Of a stretch of DNA of 64,000 nt, positions 40,319 through 49,959 are shown piece by piece. Position 1 is the stretch's first letter; every line of letters begins with the position of its first letter. The stretch is from Thereva unica (lineage: Eukaryota; Arthropoda; Insecta; Diptera; Therevidae), in the NCBI GenBank assembly GCA_949987705.1, contig OX465281.1:190265112-190329111 (forward strand), given 5' to 3'. The notes under the pieces are model-generated. The model was not told where the DNA came from. It searched no databases and saw only the letters and a program-made list of their open reading frames with translations. The translations under genes and the position numbers were made by a program.

Positions 40319-40861
40319 ATGCCGATTATACAACTCGTCGGATTTTCTGCGACGGGAGAACATCCGATCCGCATTTGAAAATATTTGCATTATAGAATCC
40401 GACGGAATTCTGCATTATCGATCCGCACTGAAACTGCAATTTCACCACTAGCGATCAAATTTTCCACGATATTTTCGCTAATCCTTAGAAAAATAAATAT
40501 TTAAGTGCAAAAACTTAAGAGTACGTAATTATTTGGGTTTTGTCTTTTGTGGTATAAAAATTTCATTTTGTTCATAATTGACAGTATAATTAAAAACATT
40601 TAAATTCATATTTTATAAGTCTCCATTGAAAAAAACTACGCCGAAATTTTTCACTTCCGCAGTAAATTTGATGCGGATTTGTAATGAAAATTGTTGTATA
40701 CATAGAGTGTGATTCACGAGCGGATTCTACAATATAAATTTTTCACACTGCATTACCGTCATTTGGTTATTTTTCATTCGACGGATTCTATAATACGCCA
40801 AACGTCAAATCCGAATAAAATTCCCTCCGCGGACGATCCGTCGAGTTGTATAATCGGCATG
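40319..40861. mobile_element. MITE nested in Harbinger B, about 543 bp
   Basis: Inverted termini CATGCCGATTATACAACTCG at both ends, with ATT next to each (40316-40318 and 40862-40864). Subterminal 'tccgac/gtcgga' and 'aatccg' words recur. No gene. The ATT duplication matches that of the MITE at 13812-14115, so the two may be mobilised by the same transposase. Confidence 0.75.
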
Positions 40862-40886
40862 ATTTATTTACATACATATATTGAGT

Positions 40887-41183
40887 ATGACCTCGGACGA
40901 AGAACTCCTCCTTCTGTTATTAGCTTTGCAAGGCAAAAAGAAGAAAAGACGATGTTGGGTCCATGAAATTAATAAGAAGAGAGAACAATTAGGGGAATAC
41001 CACCGCTTATGTATAGAATTGGAGTCACATGAAGATAGATTTTTCAAGTATTTTCGTATGTCTCAAGAATGTTTCGAGGAATTGCATGATTTGATAAAAT
41101 GCAGGATTGAAAAGTGTACTACGAACTGGAGAAAACCAATTGAAACATCCCATGCTTCAGCCTTTTTCAAAACATTTTTATAA
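40887..41183 (+). pseudogene. Harbinger transposase N-terminal fragment (element B)
   Basis: Starts MTSDEELLLLLLALQGKKK. It continues with ELESHEDRFFKYFRMSQECF and EELHDLIKCRIEKCTTNWR, which is the N-terminal helical region preceding the DDE core in HARBI1-like transposases. The frame ends at 41183 with no catalytic domain, consistent with an internal deletion derivative. Confidence 0.75.
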
Positions 41184-41825
41184 TTTTCGTGGGAAGTATC
41201 AAACAAAAATCTGTATTTGCGGACATTTTCTATTAATATTTCGATTTTTCCACTCATCTTGTCTGAAAGCGGCAAGGCGGTCATGCTAAAATTTGTAATT
41301 TTGTACAACCGGATCGCTTGTCGTCGCTACAAAGTCTAGCAGGCGGCGACAGACCGCCTGCTGTTTGACCGAGCTGATGCTAAGTTGTGTAATACAACTA
41401 GACCGCCAGACCGCCTCGGTCGTAAATCGCTGCCCGCCGCGACAGACCGCTTTCTGTGTGCCCGAGCCTTTAATCTAAGCTCGTGTTGCAAGAAGTGGAA
41501 AGAACTTTGATTTTCTTTAGTTTTTCTCCATTCCTTTATCCATTCTCTTTTTTTCTTGAGAGCTTCTTTATTTTGAAAAATAACGGCGCAGCTCGCAGCG
41601 GCGACAGCCATCAGACCTTCCTCTTCCGACTCGGATGAGCTCATTTTTTAACTAAACTAAAAGTTGAAAGAAAAAGTTGAAAATGTGTAGACACGAGCGA
41701 CAGAATTGAACGTCAAAAAGTGGAATGCAAAGTTAAATGTGTAGAACCGGTCTTATGGATATTATTCCATACATAATGTCAAAAATCCCATCACTTTCCT
41801 ACTTTGCGCTTGGTTGTGTTAGTGT

Positions 41826-41870
41826 CAAGATTTACAGCAAGGCCTGTAGTTGAGAAGGACTTGGGTCTAC
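41826..41870 (-). repeat. Right arm of the outer 44-bp inverted repeat
   Basis: Reverse complement of 19430-19473 with one or two differences, including acagcaaggcctgtagttga and gaaggacttgggtctac. It lies about 75 bp outside Harbinger A. Confidence 0.6.
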
Positions 41871-42180
41871 GAAAATGACTTAAGATAATTAGCTTAACTT
41901 GACAGTTTGTACACAGCTACATAGACAATAGAATTGTTGCACGAAAAAACCCACAAGCCGGTTTTTTAAGGCAAAAAGTGTTATGCCGTGTAATTTGCCT
42001 CAATAAGCATTACCAAGTAATGTGGTTGATAATGCTTTTCAACCCGGAATTTTATGAGCATACGCTGGTCGTACACCGATAAAAAAATTCTTAGCTTAAG
42101 AGACTTTTTCTTTAACCAAGCAACTAATGTTTTGGATATAACGAAAACAAAATTGTCTCGGGATAAGCAATACTCATATA
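41871..42180. other. Spacer between two Harbinger elements
   Basis: No gene or repeat recognised. The sequence near 42060-42130 loosely resembles 45480-45560 on the far side of Harbinger D. Confidence 0.4.
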
Positions 42181-42362
42181 CTGAGTTTCCATGAGAGTTC
42201 AACCAGAGTTGAACCCGAGTTGAACTCCATGGAAACAGTCGCAGTCAAGAGTTTTCGTTAAGAAATTTTCAACTCTGCTCAACTCAACGAAAACAGGTAG
42301 GTTGAACTGAGTTCACACATGCAACTAAAAACTGCACACTAGCAAAAGTACAAAAAGTCAAC

Positions 42363-42743
42363 ATGTCGCGCCTCGCTTGGACGTCGGAAGAAACGTTGTA
42401 GTTGATAAGTATTTTTAAAGAAAAATCTATTATAAAATTAATAGACGGAAAAAGATGGAGGAAGACGGAAATATTTAAACTTCTAGAGAATGAATTTAAA
42501 AGAAAAGGTTTTATGGACAAAAGTGCGTTATTGATAGAACATAAATGGAAAAACTTAAAAAAACAATTTACGGCTACGAAAAAAGCCAATAAAATAAGTG
42601 GGAATTCCAAACAATCATGCCAGTTCTATGATGAACTGGACGAGCTGCTAGGAACACGGCCGGCCACTTCAACAATTGAAGGAGGCGTTGATTCGGATTT
42701 TACCTCAAGTGAAGATCCAATTATTAATGGTTCAAGTGAGTAA
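42363..42743 (+). pseudogene. Myb/SANT-like accessory protein of Harbinger D
   Basis: ATG 42363 gives MSRLAWTSEETL, then a TAG (42399-42401). The same frame continues LISIFKEKSIIKLIDGKRW, RKTEIFKLLENEFKRKG, LIEHKWKNLKKQFTATKK and CQFYDELDELLGTRPATS. This is a trihelix DNA-binding domain plus the C-terminal conserved block. The frame ends at a gtgagt that may be a splice donor. One nonsense codon early in the domain inactivates it. Confidence 0.78.
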
Positions 42744-43067
42744 AAAGCACTTTTAAAAGATTTTGTAAATTACTAAATGACATTTCTATAAACAGGTGGT
42801 GCGGTTTATCCTTAACTCAAAATTTTGGGCCATGTAATATTTTAAAACTTCTCTTACTTTCGCTGCAGATGAATTTGTTGCATGCGACGTTGCCCGAGTT
42901 GGTTGTGGATAAGATTTACTGGATTCTTCCAGTTCCGTAATCCATTGCGGCAGGAACACGTCCTCTTGGTTTTGAATTAAGTTATGGAGCACGCAACATG
43001 CGGCAATGATTTTTGGCGCCAAACTTATATCGACGTCCATACGTTTCTGAAGTATTCTCCATCTGCT

Positions 43068-43070
43068 TTT

Positions 43071-43104
<34 letters not shown>
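43068..43104. repeat. (TA)n microsatellite inside the transposase core
   Basis: About 18 TA units (with one TG) replace the codons that should encode the catalytic Glu region of the Harbinger D transposase. Confidence 0.9.
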
Positions 43105-43105
<1 letters not shown>

Positions 43106-43496
43106 CCTTCCTCTACTTAAATATGTGTTGAAAGATTCTTCTTCGGGTGTTTGTTGTGACACGTACCCTTTTATCAGCCACTCCAGTAAAGGATACGCTG
43201 GATCACCAATTAAAAAAGCTTTCACCTGTTTTCCATTAATGATTTTTGATGGCTATAAAAATTTGGCAATACATTACAAAATGCTTTGAATGGCATAGAA
43301 TATGAGATTACCCGTTCAAAAGTTGTCATGTTGCGATATAAATAAGAATGTTTAAGAACCACTGCTATACTGATAAATCTGAAAATGATAGAATATTATT
43401 GAATGGTTTATTGCTGTTACCAAATGCTTTCCACACTTACCGATAATTTTGGTCCACAACTCCTTGTAGAATTAAAGATTCATTTTCTATTAATAT

Positions 43497-43977
43497 TGTT
43501 ACGTTTTTACGGCTTAACGGATTCGTAGGATTAATTAAGGAATACACTTTTTAATAATCCACACAATAATTTATTTATTACAAACCAAACACAATTTAAA
43601 AATAAACACAATTCTTAGAGTTCACTATAATCACTAGCAAATTTAATAACTCGCACTATTCAATTCTAATTATCGCTTTTTATTTCACTATAAATCACCA
43701 CTTTTCACTTTGGAACACTTGTATCGCCTTTATAATCAAAACTGACTCGATAGCGGCTGCCAGGCGCTTTTATATAGGCAGCTCCACCTTTGTCTACTTT
43801 CTGGAACCTTCGTTTTCTGGTTCCTTGTAGTATGTTCTATGTTTCTTCTAGTTTAGACCAGCTTGAAGTTGTCTTCGCTTATCGCTCGTTAGTTTAGTAC
43901 ATAAATTCTTAATTCAGACAACAACCGAAAATCATTGATTCATCCTCTCGACGAACAGATGGCGCATAATCATCACA
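43497..43977 (-). mobile_element. Solo LTR of a Gypsy-type retrotransposon, TSD ATAT
   Basis: On the minus strand it starts TGTGATGATTATGCGCC and ends CGTAACA. ATAT flanks both sides (43493-43496 and 43978-43981). A TATATAAAAG box (minus strand, about 43777) and aataaa signals near 43560-43590 fit an LTR promoter and polyadenylation site. Removing it together with one ATAT restores the transposase codons. A solo LTR arises by LTR-LTR recombination. The ATAT target preference matches several insect Gypsy lineages. Confidence 0.85.
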
Positions 43978-44755
43978 ATATAATCCCGATAGCCTTCAGT
44001 GGGAGGTGTGATTGGAATATGTGTTCCATCAATGGCACCAAAAATTTGCGGAATTTTGCAGAATTTCTCGAAATCTGCAATTTTAATTTGGAGTTCATCC
44101 ATACTTGGCATTTTAATTTCCTCTGGCAATAGCATATCTATGATAGCATTGCAAACCTGCTTAACGGAACGATGCACGGAGGTCTTGTGAACGCCGAAAA
44201 GGTTCCCCACAACGCGGTACTCGGCACATGATGCTAATTTGTATAATGTTATTGTCACCTTCAGTTCTACGGATAATGGTTCCCGTACAGTATTTTCCTT
44301 CGGCTTTAGTTTTGTAGACAACCTTCTGCATAAATACTGGAATGTTTCTTTATCTACTCGAAAATTATCCAGCCAATCCTGTGTGTCGCTGGATTTATAC
44401 ATTCTTTGCCACCACTCTTTACTTCGATTTTTCATCCATAATCGTGGACTCGCTCTACATGTCATATTATTTAATATATTTTCTACAAAAAATACATTTT
44501 CACTTAATTTCATTTTCATTTTAGTTTGATGTTTTAATCTTAGGACACTCAGTCTATATTGTAATAGTTTTTGCCTTCTTGCTGTAATGTTTGTAACATT
44601 TCTGTTATACAATGAGCACAATAATTTAATTTTACTTTCCATTATCACGATTAAATAGTAAAATATAATTTCAAAGTTAAAAGAAACGTTTTGCCTAATA
44701 CGTTCAGCTGTCTCTACACGACTGAAAACTCAGAAATGGAAACGCATAGAGTTAA

Positions 44756-45343
44756 AGCCTGGACCTAATATTCCGTACCGTACCGTAACAAAATTGAACG
44801 AATCTGAGCTCAGTTACGGCGTTTTGACAGATGCCCTAAATGAAAACGTAAAGTGGCAAGTGACAAGTGCAAAATGGATAGCATAAACAACGATTTAAGA
44901 GATTTATTTGCATTATTTAAGCTGTGGAAGCATTACAAACAGATTAGAAGTGATCAGAGGAAAAGAAGGAATAAAAATCGCGCAATAAATAAAATGGGAA
45001 ACATCCACGGATATTACCGTGTAACATTTCTAAAAATCAAAAAATTGGAAAAAAGGAAATGGAAATTTGAAAGATTGTTGTGTAGGGTAATAATTATAAT
45101 ATTTCAAGTCATTTACTGTTCCAATTTTTAAAAAAATTGTTAAAATGTGAACAAGTTTTTTAAATAGCTAACGGATGCTAAGGTTTCGTGCCATTCTTAC
45201 GGCACCATTACGGACCATTCGAGAATTTAACGAACATTCGGCAAGTTTATTAAGTCAATTTAGGTCGATGCCATATGAACACTTATGTTCGTAGGTTACG
45301 GTACTTACGGTTACGGTACGGTACGGAATATTAGGTCAGGGCT
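44756..45343. mobile_element. Harbinger MITE, 588 bp, TSD TAA
   Basis: Termini AGCCTGGACCTAATATTCCG and the inverted copy (cggaatattaggtcagggct) are flanked by TAA (44753-44755, 45344-45346). Subterminal 'taccgtacc/ggtacggta' repeats are prominent. A 92-codon frame from 44853 (MASDKCKMDSINNDLRDLF) is basic and could be a transposase N-terminal remnant. Inserted in the end region of Harbinger D. Confidence 0.83.
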
Positions 45344-45412
45344 TAAGTCGTTGAGTTGAAGTGTCAGTTCAACTCAACTACAACTCAACTCGACTCCCAT
45401 GGAAACTCAGTA

Positions 45413-45969
45413 ATATAGTCTTGGTTTTATTGTTTATTGTCTTGGATGAAGACAAAAATTGACTAGAAGTAAAAAAAATTCTTGGTTTGAGATACTTATT
45501 TTTTTAATTTAAGCAACTCAACTTCTTAGTCAAAGAATATCAAATTCTTGAAGCAAGCAAATTAATTTTCTTGGCGGCTGTTTAAATAAGAACTCATATT
45601 TTTGCTAATGATCAAATAGTCAAATTAACTACAATATTTCCACATAATAAAATAGTGAATTGCCTCAATAAATATTCACGAATTGAAACTTCATCGTGTC
45701 TTGATTTAATACAAATTAAAATAAAATAATAAAAAACATTTAGTTTCTTGAGTAAAAAATTAAAAAATCTTATTTCGAAAGATATATCTTGTTCGAAAAA
45801 TATAAGTATTGAGCGAAGGAATACAATTGCTTGGCTCAAGAATTTCTAGTGTCCTACTCTCACAGCATTCTCATTGTTAGTTTTTAAGCAAAAAGTTTTG
45901 TTGAACCAGGTATAATATTTCCCTCTCTTCCTTTTGACCCAATTTTTATGGTAAAATGGACTTTATTTA
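45413..45969. other. AT-rich spacer
   Basis: No supported gene or repeat. Confidence 0.4.
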
Positions 45970-46137
45970 AGGCCCCTTTACACTATCTGATAAGTCATAT
46001 GCTAAGTCATACACATTTTTATCTGACTTCTTCTTCTTCTCAAAAGTTAAATCATAGCAAGATGAAATCATAGCATTTTTGTATTTGCTGTTTATACCTA
46101 TTTGATAATCAGTATGACTTCGAGTGCCGAGCGAAAT

Positions 46138-47579
46138 GTCGGAAATTTTGAATGTAGAAACGGACGAAGAGGAAAAGGTTTTAGCGTTGCTAAACATTAT
46201 GCAAATAGCATTATTAAATAAAAAATTAAAAGGTCCAAGTGGAGTAGAAAGTGGCTTTTAATGAGGAATTGTGGTCGTGATATTACCCATCTAGTATTAA
46301 ATGAAGTACAGTTTGAAGATTTAGATTCCTTTCAAAATTATAAACAACAAAATTATAAAACATTTTTTTAAATTATTGTAAAAAGTGGAACCAATGATAG
46401 AGAAACAAAATACAGTTTTGCGAGAGTCTATTTCAGCAACAACAAGGTAAGCTATTCCATTATGTACTTCAGTGTGCGAATCAAGTCTAAAATATATTGT
46501 TTGTAGATTAGGTACTCATTACGTTACGATATCTAGCTACAGGACAAACCTACAGAAGCCTTTCTTACGAATTTAGAACCTCTGTTCCTGCAGTATCGCA
46601 AATAGTTCCTCAAACTTTAAAAGCTATGTGCACTGCCCTGAAAAATGATTATTTAAAGGTTAAATTACAGATATTTTAATCCCATAGAAAAAGATTAATT
46701 TTTCTTATTTAAGATGCCAAGAAGTAAAGAAGAATGGAGGAAAATGGCACACGATTTCGAAAAGCAATGGAACTTTCCTCATTGCTTGAGAGCTTTAGGT
46801 ATACAGATTTTTTATATTTATTATGATAATTGAAATGTATGTTATTATGTTTAGATGGAAAGCACATTGCCTTTAAACCCAAAAAAATTAATGGATCGTT
46901 CTATTTCAACTATAAAGGTTTCCATAGCATTATTTTGTTAGCTTTGGTAGATGCCAGTTATTGTTTTCGGTACGTTGATGTAGGATGTAACGGACGAGTT
47001 AACGATGCAGGGGTATATGAAAATGCAACTTTGTGCAAAGCCGTCGAACAAAATTTACTGGATTTCCCAGAAGAAGAAGAAATTTCTGGGACGTCAGAGA
47101 AATTTCCATATGTCATAATAGGTGATGCAGCTTTTAGACTAACCTCACGAATTTTAAAGCCGTATGGGCATCAGCGCACATGTACAGAAACCAAAATTTT
47201 CAACTACAGGTTAAGTAGAGCTCGACGAGTAGTGGAAAACGCATTTGGAATTCTAGCAAACAAATTTCAAATCCTCCAACAAGAAATAAATTTAGATGTA
47301 GAAAAGGTTGAACTTATAACATTAACGGCATGCATTCTACATAACTAGATCCGCAGAGAAGACGGGATATGTTGAAGAAAGAGATAAAGAAAATACAAAT
47401 GCGGTTGTTATTACTCCCGGAGTTTGGCGAAATTCTGTATTTCTCACAAGCCTTCAGAACATCAGCGGAAATAGGTCTGGAGATGCTGCATTAGAATTGC
47501 GGAATAAATATTCAAAATATTTTAACACAAATGGTTTTGTACCGTGGCAATGGGAAGCCATTAAAAAATTCAATTTTTA
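46138..47579 (+). pseudogene. Harbinger transposase of element E
   Basis: ATG 46138 opens MSEILNVETDEEEKVLALLN, then shifts frame near 46230. After an intron ending near 46505 the helix-turn-helix part reads LRYLATGQTYRSLSYEFRTS up to 46658. Intron 46659-46713; exon 46714-46798 (PRSKEEWRKMAHDFEKQW); intron 46799-46854; then LDGKHIAFKPKKI (first Asp), VIIGDAAFRLTSRIL (second Asp) and ARRVVENAFGILANKFQ (Glu). A stop at 47346 and a further shift precede the C-terminal KYFNTNGFVPWQWEAIKKF. Catalytic residues are intact, but two frameshifts and a stop disable it. Confidence 0.85.
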
Positions 47580-48150
47580 AACATTTGTATTATTATAAAT
47601 ATTTGTATTTTTTTATAACACTTCATATGAAAAAAAAAATGTACAGCATTTCATAATATATTTTCACTGTTATCCATTATAACGATGAGATTAGAATTTC
47701 GTTCTTTCTTTTTTGTTTCATACAAAATTAAATGAATTTGGTGTTTTGCTTCTTCTAGAAGCTCTGCGGAACGAATGCCACTTATTTCCGCTTTCACATA
47801 ATTCCCGAAGGCTTCGACTTCTTCTGAGAATTTTGGAGCTGCACTTGGACGTCCCTTAATTGACGCGGTGACTGTTTTTATAGCGTCACTGGCCTGCTCT
47901 AAAATTTCATCTTCCCGTTTCCTTTTACCCAGTTTAGGCGTTGATGCCGATATGGAAGGGAGAGCCGTTACTTCTTCACATGTGGACTCTGATAGTGGTG
48001 ATAACAAAGCATCCTCTGAATGGAGTTCGATCAAAGTATGGGAACTGGAACTCATAGCTTCGTCCCAATTGACGACTCTAGAATATGAGAAACGTTCACT
48101 TTCCTGCAATACATATTAATATTATTTGTAATTATTAATTGTAATTGTAA

Positions 48151-48692
48151 ATCCCACCAAAAAAACATTAAAAATGTGAATTAGAAGTTCGTGGGCGCGG
48201 AAATTATTTATTGGGACAGTTTTAAACACACTTATAACAAAAAGAAGTGATATGCATTAGTCAAGATGAATCGTTAATAGCATGAAATAATTAAACACGT
48301 GCATTTACGAACGAATTCAAAGGAATTATACAACAATTTTAGAGCATGAATCTCAGCTGTCCTTCGAAATGTAACAAATTTTATTAGAAACACTATAGAC
48401 TGAGCCACACTGAATTTAGCAAAGATTCATGCTAGGTATACAACAAACGCGCCCGCCAACTTTTTTGCGGTTGATAATACTTTATTGAGTTTTAAATAAA
48501 AATTGGCAGTTGTATAATTCCTTTGAATTCGTTCGTAAATGCACGTGTTTAATTATTTCATGCTATTAACGATTCATCTTGACTAATCCATATCACTTCT
48601 TTTTGTTATAAGTGTGTTTAAAACTGTCCCAATAAATAATTTCCGCGCCCACGAACTTCTAATTCACATTTTTAATGTTTTTTTGGTGGGAT
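48151..48692. repeat. Foldback repeat, about 540 bp, inside the MADF intron
   Basis: The left arm from ATCCCACC (48151) and the right arm ending GGTGGGAT (48692) are reverse complements over about 185 bp, including aattagaagttcgtgggcgc and cacgtgcatttacgaacgaa. The loop contains unrelated sequence (about 48340-48500). No gene. Target duplication ambiguous (AT or TA). Confidence 0.85.
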
Positions 48693-48790
48693 ATCACTCT
48701 TTTTTGTTTTAATACTTTCTAAAATAAAAAATGAATAATCTTCTGTATAAAGAAATATTATGTATTTAATTGTTCATTATATTTTTTTAT

Positions 48791-49950
48791 TTATTTTATA
48801 AATAGGTAATAACAAAATAACAAAATGCAGGAATTCAAATTAATATTATTTCCCCCGTTTAAAAAAAAAACATAAGCTCCTTTCGAGTTTCTCGGCCAAG
48901 ATTTTTTCTGCACTATGGAATCATTGATCCATAACCAGCTCGATTTTTCTTTCAATATGCTGATGTAATGACCTTGTTCGAGTGTTCCTGTGTGGAATAT
49001 AGCACTAATCACTTTTTAATTTGAACCTCTTATATGCAATTTTGCAGAAGTGACAGCTTTGATATCGCAATGCTCAATTTTAATAAACTTTTTATATTTA
49101 GTTCGAATAATTTCAGTTGTATTATGAGAACAGGTGCTACCGAAATCATTTCCGATTTACGAATCTTTTGAGTGTACCAACAATTTTTACATTGACCACT
49201 CAGGGTTTCTCGTTTTCCAAATTCATGATCAATAAGTTGCTGAAGAGTTACAGTATCTCGTTAAGCAATCGTTACTGATAACGAAATCATTATATTTGTT
49301 TCCACAGTTGCACTTGTAAATATACAGTTTGGATTGAGACATGTTGTTGTATATCTTACATTATGTTCAACGATATTTCTAATATTTCCTGTCTTGTTAA
49401 ATAAATCACTTGACAAACGTCTTGGTGAAAATGTGTTCCATATATTTGTGTATTTAAAAAATTCTTAAGTGGCCGGACGTCTACATTTTTTTGAACTGAT
49501 AAATAATTTAGCAATGTCTTGTATAACATGTGATTTTCTGGTAATTTTAACAACTCCTTTTTTATAGTAGAACAATTAAAAATGCACTGCAGGGCTGCGT
49601 TAGCATAACACGAAGCACCATGCAAATTTGGTAGTCCCGAACATATCCAAAATTTACAGCGTCATTAGTAAAAGTACCTTGTATATTCGAAACCTCCGAG
49701 ATTGCATTCCACCTTTTATCAATAACTGGCAGAGACGAATTTTTTTTAAATTTAATGTTTGGTAAATCTGGACGATATTTTTCTCTTAGCCAATTGTATT
49801 CAACTATTGCTTCAAGATTTACTTTAACACTAGATGGATCAAAATTGAATCCAATCCAAGAATGTGAGTCTGGACAATGCTACATAAACCTGTCCGGGAG
49901 CAAACTAAAAGTACTAATGATAATAAACAACATAAACCTGCATTACTGAC
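48791..49950 (-). pseudogene. Helentron helicase C-terminus joined to a ubiquitin-specific-protease-like domain
   Basis: Leftward from about 49950 translation gives APGQVYVALSRLTFLDWI, the conserved C-terminal motif of PIF1-type helicases in Helitrons. It is followed by FDPSSVKVNLEAIVEYNWLR and a linker. After a frameshift near 49625 comes LHGASCYANAALQCIF, a ubiquitin-specific peptidase Cys box. Then GQCKNCWYTQKIRKSEM (zinc-ribbon-like part) and VLIIQLKLFEL follow, and after a further shift LEQGHYISILKEKSSWLWIN and SIVQKKSWP...AYVFFLN, the His box. Order and spacing match a C19-type peptidase fused behind the helicase. Stops and shifts (for example near 49265 and 49020) make it a relic. It is cut upstream by the satellite array. 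Fusion to the helicase is directly visible; deubiquitinase activity is by family. Confidence 0.68.
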
Positions 49951-49959
49951 TCAAATGTT

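Larger units (their letters stand above)
40154..41469. mobile_element. Harbinger element B (deleted copy), TSD TTA
   Basis: The termini AGGCTCGGGCACACAGAAAG and its reverse complement are flanked by TTA (40151-40153, 41470-41472; a 5-bp reading TTTAA is also possible). The interior keeps only the transposase N-terminus (40887-41183) and a nested MITE (40319-40861). Its insertion splits the first exon of the Harbinger A transposase. The GC-rich 'gcgg' repeats near both ends are subterminal repeats. Confidence 0.87.
38932..41644 (-). pseudogene. Harbinger transposase of element A, interrupted by Harbinger B
   Basis: Reading leftward: ATG at 41644 (MSSSESEEEGLMAVAAAS) to about 41473. Harbinger B then intervenes (40154-41469). 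The frame resumes with DRKSYKNFLLMNEDTFEILI to 40051; intron 40050-39993; exon 39992-39815 (MRKCIPVREKVAATLRFLAT); an intron; exon 39744-38932. The catalytic triad is visible: LGALDGRHIAF (Asp), FVIVGDDAFPLKKHL (Asp), ARHTVEHAFGILANRF (Glu). A helix-turn-helix region lies in the second exon. The C-terminal tail after about 39090 looks frameshifted. Catalytically complete but split by a 1.3-kb insertion. Confidence 0.88.
20530..41752. mobile_element. PIF/Harbinger element A (TSD TTA), host of the Polinton and of Harbinger B
   Basis: Terminal inverted repeats of about 48 bp begin GACCGGTTCTACACATT and end with the reverse complement. TTA flanks both ends (20527-20529, 41753-41755). Removing the Polinton (16.8 kb) and Harbinger B (1.3 kb) leaves an element of about 3.1 kb. 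It has a MADF gene on plus (20779-20849 plus 37653-38540) and a DDE transposase on minus (41644 down to 38932), in the convergent Harbinger layout. Both genes are interrupted by insertions, so the element cannot move by itself. Confidence 0.9.
42786..44643 (-). pseudogene. Harbinger transposase of element D, catalytic Glu lost to a TA repeat
   Basis: Leftward from ATG at about 44643 (MESKIKLLCSLYNRNV): a basic region, then DWLDNFRVDKETFQYLCRRL, SCAEYRVVGNLFGVHKTS and FGAIDGTHIPITPPTEGY (first Asp). A solo LTR interrupts at 43497-43977, and the frame resumes NESLILQGVVDQNYR before an intron at 43440. The next part contains VKAFLIGDPAYPLLEW (second Asp) and SFNTYLSRGR. The sequence then becomes a (TA)n run (43068-43104) where the family has the Glu-containing VVE-AFGRLK block, and returns with SRWRILQKRMDVDISLAPK and CCVLHN. 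The enzyme cannot be catalytic. Confidence 0.87.
42181..45410. mobile_element. Harbinger element D
   Basis: The inverted ends CTGAGTTTCCATG and CATGGAAACTCAG have TA at both junctions (42179-42180, 45411-45412); a third TSD base has probably mutated. Subterminal 'gttgaac/gagttgaa' words recur. It has the convergent two-gene layout: a Myb/SANT-like gene on plus (42363-42743) and a DDE transposase on minus (44643 down to 42786). A Gypsy solo LTR (43497-43977) and a Harbinger MITE (44756-45343) are inserted. Confidence 0.83.

Noticed and set aside
43984..44190. Plus-strand frames opposite the Harbinger D transposase
   Set aside because: Antisense shadows of a clearly identified gene.
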